Assembly (NCBI RefSeq): GCF_905171765.1
Contig: NC_053398.1
Coordinates: 50,126,323 to 50,190,322, forward strand
Length of the DNA: 64,000 nt
DNA from: Bufo bufo
Taxonomy: Eukaryota > Chordata > Amphibia > Anura > Bufonidae
Direction: 5' to 3'
The first letter of the stretch is position 1, and the number at the start of each line of letters is the position of its first letter. The notes under the pieces were generated by a model. The model worked only from the letters and a program-made list of their open reading frames with translations, did not search any database and had not been told where the DNA came from. The position numbers and the translations under genes are program-made. Shown in pieces: positions 55,711 through 64,000 of this stretch.

Positions 55711-57650
55711 CCAGAAGATGATGGCTGCAGCGTCCACCTCCTGGCAGGTTGCTACGTCCTGTATGCTGGTGACCGCTCGTACCCGCTGTTGTAAAGGGAG
55801 ACTGTCCCCAGAAGATGATGGCTGCAGCGTCCACCTCCTGGCAGGTTGCTACGTCCTGTATGCTGGTGACCGCTCGTACCCGCTGTTGTAAAGGGAGACT
55901 GTCCCCAGAAGATGATGGCTGCAGCGTCCACCTCCTGGCAGGTTGCTACGTCCTGTATGCTGGTGACCGCTCGTACCCGCTGCTGTAAAGGGAGACTGTC
56001 CCCAGAAGATGAAGGCTGCAGCGTCCACCTCCTGGCAGGTTGCTACGACTTGTGTGCTGGTGACCGCTCGTACCCGCTGCTGTAAAGAAGATGACGGCTG
56101 CAGCGTCCACCTCCTGGCAGGTTGCTACGACCTGTATGCTGGTGACCGCTTGTACCCACTGCTGTAAAGGGAGACTGTCCCCAGAAGATGATGGCTGCAG
56201 CGTCCACCTCCTGGCAGGTTGCTACGTCCTGTATGCTGGTGACCGCTCGTACCCGCTGCTGTAAAGGGAGACTGTCCCCAGAAGACGATGGCTGCCGCGT
56301 CCACCTCCTGGCAGGTTGCTACGAATTGTGTGCTGGTGACCGCTCGTACCCGCTGCTGTAAAGAAGATGACGGCTGCAGCGTCCACCTCCTGCAGGATGC
56401 TACGTCCTGTATGCTGGTGACTGCTCATACCCGCTGCTGTAAAGGGAGAGTCTCCCCAGAAGATGACGGCTGCAGCGTCCACCTCCTTGCAGGTTGCTAC
56501 GACTTGTGTGCTGGTGACCGCTCGTACCCTCTGCTGTAAAGGGAGACTGTCCCCAGAAGATGACGGCTGCAGCGTCCACCTCCTGGCAGGTTGCTACGAC
56601 TTGTGTGCTGGTGACTGCTCATACCCGCTGCTGTAAAGGTAGAGTATCCCCAGAAGATGACGGCTGCAGCGTCCACCTCCTGGCAGGTTGCTACGACTTG
56701 TGTGCCGGTGGCCGCTCGTACCCTCTGCTGTAAAGGGAGACTGTCCCTAGAAGATGACGGCTGCAGCGTCCACCTCCTGGCAGGTTGCTACGACCTGTAT
56801 GCTGGTGACCGCTCGTACCCGCTGCTGTAAAGGGAGAGTCTCCCCAGAAGATGACGGCTGCAGCGTCCACCTCCTGGTAGGATGCTACGTCCTGTATGCT
56901 GGTGACCGCTCGTACCCACTGCTGTAAAGGGAGACTGTCCCCAGAAGATGACGGCTGCAGCGTCCACCTCCTGGTAGGATGCTACGTCCTGTATGCTGGT
57001 GACTGCTCATACCCGCTGCTGTAAAGGGAGACTGTCCCCAGAAGATGACGGCTGCAGCGTCCACCTCCTGGTAGGATGCTACGTCCTGTATGCTGGTGAC
57101 TGCTCATACCCGCTGCTGTAAAGGGAGAGTCTCCCCAGAAGATGACGGCTGCAGCATCCACCTTCTGGCAGGTTGCTACGACTTGTGTGCTGCTGACCGC
57201 TCGTACCCGCTGCTGTAAAGAAGATGACGGCTGCAGCGTCCACCTCCTGGCAGGATGCTATGTCCTGTATGCTGGTGACCGCTCGTACCCGCTGCTGTAA
57301 AGGTAGAGTATCCCCAGAAGATGACGGCTGCAGCGTCCACCTCCTGGTAGGATGCTACGTCCTGTATGCTGGTGACTGCTCATACCCGCTGCTGTAAAGG
57401 GAGAGTCTCCCCAGAAGATGACGGCTGCAGCATCCACCTTCTGGCAGGATGCTACGTCCTGTATGCTGGTGACCGCTCATACCCGCTGCTGTAAAGGGAG
57501 ACTGTCCCTAGAAGATGACGGCTGCAGTGTCCACCTCCTGGCAGGTTGCTACGTCCTGTATGCTGGTGACCGCTCGTACCCGCTGCTGTAAAGAGAGTCT
57601 GTCCCCAGAAGATGACGGCTGCAGTGTCCACCTCCTGGAGGGATGCTATT
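55711..57650. repeat. 97-bp minisatellite in scyl1 intron 1
   Basis: About twenty tandem copies of a unit with gaagatgacggctgcagcgtccacctcctgg. gaagatg recurs at 55714, 55811 and 55908, giving 97-bp steps. A shorter variant lacks gggagactgtccccag (for example near 56087 and 57220) and is ~16-17 bp shorter. Variant positions (cgtcctgtatg/cgacttgtgtg, ccgctcgta/ctgctcata) are shuffled along the array. Open frames through it are repeat artefacts. Confidence 0.92.
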
Positions 57651-57654
57651 TCCT

Positions 57655-58350
57655 GTACGCTGTTGGGCCGGAGGTCCGTCTGCAGAACGGCAAACATGCC
57701 GAGAGGCGGCCGGACAAAAACTACAGTATGCTGCGGTTTTTGCCCGGCCGCCTCTCTGCTTGTTTGCCATGCTGCAGCCGGACCTCCAGCCCACCCCCAT
57801 TATAGGGAATTGGGCCGGAGTGGACTTCCGTCGGCACGGTGGGCTAGCGTTAGTACGAATCTGGCAGGCTGTTCCCCCGCCGGAACAGCCTGCCGGACCC
57901 TCGCGTGCGGTGTGATGGGGTCAAGCGCCTGTATGTCAGCCATAGACTCTCCAGCCACACAACTGTCCCTGTGAGAAAAGTACTTTCCAACGTCTGGTTC
58001 CAGCGCCAAGCTCTCCTCTCCTAAGCACTTGTCATTGTCCCCACCCCTTCGGTTCCAGCACCGAGCTTTCTTCTCCTCAACTTCTGGTCCCTACTGGATC
58101 CATACTATGACTTGCTGTCTACATGCCCATCACTGTTGGTGGCAGCGTCCATGTGCTGACACATGTCACAAATTGTCTGGCAGCAGTGATGTGCATGTAA
58201 TAATCGTCATGTTCCAGTTCCGGTGACCAGAGGTGGAGGAGAAGAGAGCTCAGCGCTGGAATCGGAGCTCCAGTGAGCATAGATTATTATTAGGATCAGC
58301 AGGGGATCTCAGAACCAGAGAACCTCTACCATAAACTTTTAGGTTACGAC
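57655..58350. repeat. GC-rich hairpin MITE sequences
   Basis: At 57665-57795 ggccggaggtccgtctgcag is mirrored by ctgcagccggacctccagcc, with inverted gaggcggccgg inside. At 57865-57900 ggcaggctgttcc...ggaacagcctgcc forms another hairpin. From about 58040 the opposed ttccagcaccgagctttcttctcctc and gaggagaagagagctcagcgctgga mark a third. No gene. Confidence 0.55.
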
Positions 58351-58754
58351 CAGATGGTGTGGTTATGTCACGGTCATGCTGCAGTTGGGGCCACCAAATG
58401 TATAATCCTGAGTTTAGGGTGTGTTTTCTTTGCCCGCTACGGTTTTTGGACTGTTAGCACTGTTGTGAATTTTCGTGGTACTTCGGCATTCTGATTAACT
58501 TCAAACAGTGACACGTGGTAAAATATATTAAATATATACCGCAAGCAGCTGATCAACTATATAGCCAAAGCAGTCAGCAGCCACAAGCGGGTGGGCATGT
58601 TTTACATGTGGATGACCGCACGTACAACAGATGCAGTCATCACAACTTGGATGAGGTCTGTCTCCGAAACCTATTTTCCCATTGACTTCTATTGGGAAAT
58701 GAGATGCTGCTGTTCCTGACCGCTTCACGCCCGCACCGTGTGGTCGCATTCTTA

Positions 58755-58956
58755 GGCCTCTTTCACACAGGCGTCGCGTGTGAGGGCCGGATGGGATGCG
58801 GGTGCGTCGCCGGGAAATGCACAATTTTTACGCACAAGTGCAAAGCGTTCTAATGCGTTTTGCAAGCGCGTGAGAAAAATCGGCATGTTTGGTACCCAGA
58901 CCTGAACCCGGACTTCTTCACAGAAGTTTGGGTTTGAGTTTGGGATCGGTGTTGTG
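58755..58956. mobile_element. Harbinger-type MITE fragment
   Basis: TTA followed by GGCCTCTTTCACACAGGCGTC, similar in the first bases to GGCCTCATGCACACGGC of the family at 61907. It continues with gatgggatgcgggtgcgtcgcc. The right end is missing and a Tc1 inserts at 58959. Confidence 0.5.
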
Positions 58957-58958
58957 TA

Positions 58959-60511
58959 CAGTCGTGGCCAAAAGTTTTGAGAATTACATAAATATTGGAA
59001 ATTGGAAAAGTTGCTGCTTAAGTTTTTATAATAGCAATTTGCATATACTCCAGAATGTTATGAAGAGTGATCAGATGAATTGCATAGTCCTTCTTTGTCA
59101 TGAAAATTAACTTAATCCCAAAAAAAACTTTCCACTGCATTTCATTGATGTCATTAAAGGACCTGCTGAGATCATTTCAGTAATCGTCTTGTTAACTCAG
59201 GTGAGAATGTTGATGAGCACAAGGCTGGAGATCATTATGTCAGGCTGATTGGGTTAAAATGGCAGACTTGACATGTTAAAAGGAGGGTGATGCTTGAAAT
59301 CATTGTTCTTCCATTGTTAACCATGGTGACCTGCAAAGAAACGCGTGCAGCCATCATTGCGTTGCATAAAAATGGCTTCACAGGCAAGGATATTGTGGCT
59401 ACTAAGATTGCACCTCAATCAACAATTTATAGGATCATCAAGAACTTCAAGGAAAGAGGTTTAATTCTTGTTAAGAAGTCTTCAGGGCGTCCAAGAAAGT
59501 CCAGCAAGCGCCAGGATCGTCTCCTAAAGAGGATTCGGCTGCGGGATCGGAGTGCCACCAGTGCAGAGCTTGCTCAGGAATGGCAGCAGGCAGGTGTGAG
59601 CGCATCTGCACGCACAGTGAGGAGAAGACTTTTGGAAGATGGCCTGGTGTCAAGAAGGGCAGCAAAGAAGCCACTTCTCTCCAAAAAAAACATCAGGGAC
59701 AGATTGATCTTCTGCAGAAAGTATGGTGAATGGACTGCTGAGGACTGGGGCAAAGTCATATTCTCCAATGAAGCCTCTTTCCGATTGTTTGGGGCATCTG
59801 GAAAAAGGCTTGTCCGGAGAAGAAAAGGTGAGCGCTACCATCAGTCCTGTGTCATGCCAACAGTAAAGCATCCTGAGACCATTCATGTGTGGGGTTGCTT
59901 CTCATCCAAGGTAGTGGGCTCACTCACAATTTTGCCCAAAAACACAGCCATGAATAAAGGATGGTACCCAAACACCCTCCAACAGCAACTTCTTCCAACA
60001 ATCCAACAACAGTTTGGTGAAGAACAATGCATTTTCCAGCACGATGGAGCACCGTGCCATAAGGCAAAAGTGATAACTAAGTGGCTCGGGGACCAAAACG
60101 TTTACATTTTGGGTCCATGGCCTGGAAACTCCCCAGATCTTAATCCCATTGAGAACTTGTGGTCAATCCTCAAGAGGCGGGTGGACAAACAAAAACCCAC
60201 TAATTCTGACAAACTCCAAGAAGTGATTATGAAAGAATGGGTTGCTATCAGGAATTGGCCCAGAAGTTGATTGAGAGCATGCCCAGTCGAATTGCAGAGG
60301 TCCTGAAAAAGAAGGGCCAACACTGCAAATACTGACTTTTTGCATAAATGTCATGTAATTGTCGATAAAAGCCTTTGAAATGTATGAAGTGCGTGTAATT
60401 ATATTTCACTACATCACAGAAACAACTGAAACAAAGATCTAAAAGCAGTTTAGCAGCAAACTTAGTGAAAACTAATATTTGTGTCATTCTAAAAACTTTT
60501 GGCCACGACTG
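58959..60511 (+). mobile_element. Tc1-type transposon, decayed
   Basis: 1553 bp between TA 58957-58958 and TA 60512-60513. Ends CAGTCGTGGCCAAAAGTTTT and its complement. The TIR region is more diverged than in the Tc1 at 35.5 kb (ttgagaattacat versus ttagaatgacac), so it is older. Confidence 0.9.
59323..60335 (+). pseudogene. Tc1 transposase with D-to-N change and frameshift
   Basis: ATG 59323 (MVTCKETRAAIIALHKNGFT). Helix-turn-helix region ATKIAPQSTIYRIIKNF, then SGRPRKS. The first catalytic Asp is replaced by Asn149 in IFSNEASF (AAT at 59767). The second (FQHDGAPCH) and Glu (SPDLNPIENLW) remain. A frameshift near 60247 diverts the reading to WPRS-stop at 60270. The other frame gives QELAQKLIESMPSRIAEVLK...CKY-stop at 60333-60335, the normal family end. 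Two independent lesions mean it is inactive. Confidence 0.9.
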
Positions 60512-60569
60512 TAGATTTTATTATTTTCCCTTATAACCTGGTTATAAGAGAAAATAATAGCATTCTTAA

Positions 60570-61088
60570 AGGGAACCTGTCTCCTCCTAAAAACATCCCA
60601 AGCCGGCAGCAGTACCTGAGAGTAGCCAGCAGCGTGTTTGTAACGATCATTTTCTTCCTGCAGGCAGATGAAGCAAAAGCTGTAAAAACGTTCTTTAATC
60701 CCCTGCCGGCTTCTCTAGTCAGGCTTGAAGTCACGGGGGCAGCGGCCTTCTTGCTTCAAGTCGCGGTAACCACGCCCCCTTCCCTGCCCCTTCGCTGTGA
60801 CTGACAGCGCTTATGCAGAGAGTTCGGTTGGCTTTGCCAAACTGCCGGCTGTCAGTCACAGCGAAGGGGCAGGGAAGGGGGCGTGGTTACCGCGACTTGA
60901 AGCAAGAAGGCCGCTGCCCCCGTGACTTCAAGCCTGACTAGAGAAGCGCGCCGGCAGGGGATTAAAGAATGTTTTTACAGCTTTTGCTTCATCTGCCTGC
61001 AGGAAGAAAATGATCGTTACAAACACGCGGCTGGCTACTCAGGTACTGCTGCCTGCTTGGGATGTTTTTAGGAGGTGACAGGTTCCCT
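60570..61088. mobile_element. TTAA-flanked foldback MITE (519 bp)
   Basis: TTAA at 60566-60569 and 61089-61092. Ends AGGGAACCTGTC(T)CC and complement GG(T)GACAGGTTCCCT. The arms are near-perfect complements almost to the centre near 60825, including gcggtaaccacgcccccttcc and its reverse. Typical self-complementary MITE, no gene. Confidence 0.8.
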
Positions 61089-61179
61089 TTAATACAGAAT
61101 GCTAAGTAAATGAGGGATGGAGGGGTTAAAAATAAAAACTGAAAACATTAAACTCACCTCATCCACTTGTTCGCGCAGC

Positions 61180-61464
61180 CCGGCTTGTCTTCTTTCTTCT
61201 TTGAGGACCTGGGAGGAAAAGGACCTTTGGTGACGTCACTGCGCTCAATAAATGTTTTATTCTTGCCCGCAAAGAGAACAAGAATAGGATATGTTCTATT
61301 TTCTATTTTTTTGCGGGGAAGCGGGAAATGACTCGCGGATGTGTACATAACACGGTATAGTGTCCACATCTTTTGCAGCCCCATTGAAATTAATTGGTCT
61401 GCATCCGATCCACAGAAAATGCAGATTGGATGCGGAAAGAAACTATGGTCATGTGCATGAGGCC
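61180..61464. mobile_element. Harbinger MITE, 3' fragment
   Basis: Ends ATGTGCATGAGGCC followed by TTA (61465-61467) and contains aagaataggatatgttct and ggtctgcatccgat. It is related to the right half of the MITE at 61907-62208; the left end is absent. Confidence 0.65.
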
Positions 61465-61467
61465 TTA

Positions 61468-61903
61468 TTCTAATGGTCAATACGATTATGACGATACCAA
61501 ATATGTATCATTTTGTTTTTTTACTGCTATTGCGCAATAATGGCACTTTTCATGCAAAAACTTTTTTTTAAGTCTCCTAATTCCAGGAGCCATAGCTTAT
61601 TTATTGTTCCATTGATGTAGCTGTGTTGGGGCTTTTTATGCAGAATGAAATATAGTTTTTCACTGGTGCCATTTTGGTAATTAAACGAATAAATGTGATT
61701 AATCGCCCAGCTGTACCTGAAGGAATCAACTGGGACACATATGTAAGGATCCAGTGTATTCATGAGCCTCCCCCAGAGGGAGGTGATTGACAGGCTGCTT
61801 TATATACACCTTTTACAGCAGTCTGTGAGTCACCACCCTGGGGGCAGGGGAGACGGGGGCAGCCCTCTGCTCATGAATGCACCAAGCTCATAAACTATGT
61901 GCT
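61468..61903. repeat. Dispersed repeat fragment
   Basis: ggtcaatacgattatgacgatacc opens a piece of the same family as 6990-7166. It is followed by T-rich text and by a CCCC-rich segment. No coding signal. Confidence 0.5.
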
Positions 61904-61906
61904 TTA

Positions 61907-62208
61907 GGCCTCATGCACACGGCTGTGGTGTCTTGCGGTCCGCAAATCGCAGATCCGCAAAACATGGATGGCATCCGTGCGTGTTCCGCAGTTTGCGGAA
62001 CGGCACAGACAGCCTTTTAATATAAATGCCTATTCTTGTCTGCAAAGCGCAGACAAGAATAGGACATGTTATATTTTTTTAGCGGGGCTACGGAACGGAG
62101 CATAGGATGCGGACAGCGCACGGAGTGCTGTCCGCATCTTTTGCGGCCCCATTGAAGTGAATGGGTCCGCATCTGAGCCGCCAAAACAATGGCCGTGTGC
62201 ATGAGGCC
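61907..62208. mobile_element. Harbinger-type MITE, complete
   Basis: 302 bp with perfect TTA duplications (61904-61906, 62209-62211) and inverted ends GGCCTCATGCACACGGC and GCCGTGTGCATGAGGCC. The centre has inverted attcttgtctgcaaag/gcagacaagaat. It shares its right half with the end of the autonomous Harbinger at 20755-21010, which makes that element its likely source family. Confidence 0.85.
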
Positions 62209-62214
62209 TTACAT

Positions 62215-62660
62215 AGGACAGAATACTAAACTGACAGTTCCATTTGAAATGTAGACTGCTGTCTACCAGTTTGTACAGTTTAGGAAAGGAGACAGGACCA
62301 CAATGTTAATACTTTGTTTACCCATTTATGCCGTATCTACCATATATATATTGTGGAAGGTGGAGTTTTAAACCCGGCGTTTGCTCAGTAGCTGAGCAGG
62401 TAACCAGCCTTTGCTTTGTTATATTGCAGACTCCTCCCAGCAGTGTTTGTAATTGGAGATAACGCCGATCATGGATATTTAACCCCCCCAGAAGCTGTGG
62501 TCAATTACGACTATGGCATCTGAGGGGTAATTTAAATTGAGCGGGCTGCTCCTGGTGACCCGACGGCTCTACCATGATAGACTGGTAAAAAATTGCAGTG
62601 CATGGTATGATCAATACGATTATAGCTTGTTTACGTCCTCTAAGGCCGGAATTATGAAAA
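62215..62660. other. No gene recognised
   Basis: Mixed sequence with another cgattatag-type repeat phrase near 62610. It is interrupted by the Tc1 at 62663. Confidence 0.4.
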
Positions 62661-62662
62661 TA

Positions 62663-64000
62663 CACTGCTCAAAAAAATAAAGGGAACACTTAAACAACAC
62701 AATGTAACTCCAAGTCAATCACACTTCTGTGAAATCAAACTGTCCACTTAGGAAGCAACACTGAGTGACAATCAATTTCACATGCTGTTGAGCAAATGGG
62801 ATAGACAACAGGTGGAATTTATAGGCAATTAGCAAGACACCCCCAATAAAGGAGTGGTTCTGCAGGTGGTGACCACAGACCACTTTGCAGTTCCTATGCT
62901 TCCTGGCTGATGTTTTGGACACTTTTGAATGCTGGCGGTGCTTTCACTCTAGTGGTAGCATGAGACGGAGTCTACAACCCACACAAGTGGCTCAGGTAGT
63001 GCAGCTTATCCAGGATGGCACATCAATGCGAGCTGTGGCAAGAAGGTTTGCTGTGTCTGTCAGCGTAGTGTCCAGAGCATGGAGGCGCTACCAGGAGACA
63101 GGCCAGTACATCAGGAGACGTGGAGGAGGCCGTAGGAGGGCAACAACCCAGCAGCAGGACCGCTACCTCAGCCTTTGTGCAAGGAGGAACAGGAGGAGCA
63201 CTGCCAGAGCCCTGCAAAATGACCTCCAGCAGGCCACAAATGTGCATGTGTCTGCTCAAACGGTCAGAAACAGACTCCATGAGGGTGATATGAGGGCCTG
63301 ACGTCCACAGGTGGGGGTTGTGCTTACAGCCCAACACCGTGCAGGACGTTTGGCATTTGCCAGAGAACACCAAGATTGGCAAATTCGCCACTGGCGCCCT
63401 GTGCTCTTCACAGATGAAAGCAGGTTCACACTGAGCACATGTGACAGACGTGACAGAGTCTGGAGACGCCGTGGAGAACGTTCTGCTGCCTGCAACATCC
63501 TCCAGCATGACCGGTTTGGCATTGGGTCAGTAATGGTGTGGGGTGGCATTTCTTTGGAGGGCCGCACAGCCCTCCATGTACTCGCCAGAGGTAGCCTGAC
63601 TGCCATTAGGTACCGAGATGAGATCCTCAGACCCCTTGTGAGACCATATGCTGGTGCGGTTGGCCCTGGGTTCCTCCTAATGCAAGACAATGCTAGACCT
63701 CATGTGGCTGGAGTGTGTCAGCAGTTCCTGCAAGACGAAGGCATTGATGCTATGGACTTGCCCGCCCGTTCCCCAGACCTGAATCCAATTGAGCACATCT
63801 GGGACATCATGTCTCGCTCTATCCACCAACGTCACGTTGCACCACAGACTGTCCAGGAGTTGGCAGATGCTTTAGTCCAGGTCTGGGAGGAGATCCCTCA
63901 GGAGACCGTCCGCCACCTCATCAGGAGCATGCACAGGCGTTGTAGGGAGGTCATACAGGCATGTGGAGGCCACACACACTACTGAGCCTCATTTTGACTT
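62663..64000 (+). mobile_element. Tc1-type transposon, runs off the window
   Basis: Preceded by TA (62661-62662). Left end CACTGCTCAAAAAAATAAAG, a well-known Tc1 terminus in fish and amphibians. The right inverted repeat lies beyond the window. It encodes a nearly intact transposase. Confidence 0.88.
62960..63985 (+). pseudogene. Tc1 transposase with one in-frame stop
   Basis: ATG 62960 ([20 protein letters not shown]). Helix-turn-helix region [20 protein letters not shown], then arginine-rich [10 protein letters not shown] single TGA at 63299-63301 follows HEGDMRA. The same frame continues with RPQVGVVLTAQHRAGRLAF to GGHTHY-stop at 63983-63985. The catalytic triad is present: LFTDESRF, LMQDNARPH and SPDLNPIEH, with DD34E-type spacing. 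The stop sits where a CGA codon mutated at a CpG would give TGA. 341 codons in all, usual for the family. Confidence 0.9.

Noticed and set aside
12756..57650. Tandem arrays considered as CRISPR
   Set aside because: Units are contiguous without unique spacers and the context is a vertebrate genome.

Overview
The window looks like nuclear DNA of a vertebrate with a large, repeat-rich genome, most likely a non-Xenopus frog or toad. Supporting signs are one split vertebrate gene start (scyl1-like exon 1), the combination of DIRS, PIF/Harbinger, Penelope-like, chromovirus and Tc1/mariner elements, and several interspersed families of anuran type (TTAA-flanked elements, and GGCCTCATGCACACGGC MITEs with TTA target duplications). 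No bacterial, phage or CRISPR features are present. Apart from the scyl1 exon, almost everything recognisable is mobile or tandemly repeated DNA.

Region 1 (1-5.6 kb) is a 141-bp satellite carrying two copies of one ~930-bp solo LTR. The LTR inserted once and was then amplified together with ten satellite units, giving a higher-order repeat of 2345 bp. Region 2 (7.0-21.3 kb) is a four-layer nest. An anuran-type repeat is split by a DIRS tyrosine-recombinase retrotransposon (7167-~21172). That DIRS is split by a ~9.85-kb PIF/Harbinger transposon (11160-21010) with convergent transposase and MADF/Myb-like genes. The transposase intron holds a hAT-like element (11824-13663) that contains an expanded ~28-bp minisatellite. 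The Harbinger also holds TTAA-flanked repeat sequence between its two genes.

Region 3 (21.3-24.5 kb) has an LTR fragment, a Penelope endonuclease fossil and repeat sequence. Region 4 (24491-38714) reads as one 14.2-kb Penelope-like insertion with a 15-bp target duplication. It consists of two head-to-head copies, each with a hammerhead-like motif in its 3' part. It has since been hit by a mariner-type MITE, a young chromodomain Ty3/gypsy element (27070-32621; pol open, gag with one stop, LTRs about 99% identical) and a Tc1 element with an intact transposase (35504-37124), which sits inside the YIDD codons of the reverse transcriptase. Region 5 (39-47.6 kb) is mostly repeat fossils without a gene. 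Region 6 (47633-54958) is a foldback element with perfect 8-bp target duplications and long inverted arms built of tandem subrepeats. It is itself interrupted by a ~2-kb near-perfect palindrome with a hammerhead-like motif at its centre and by a palindromic mariner.

Region 7 (55.1-64 kb) starts with a CpG-bearing promoter and exon 1 of a scyl1 orthologue on the + strand (55310-55414). Its first intron appears to fill the rest of the window and holds a 97-bp minisatellite, hairpin MITEs and two Tc1 elements with damaged transposases. No later scyl1 exon was recognised.

All splice sites, target duplications and family names come from reading the sequence by eye. No alignment or database search was run.
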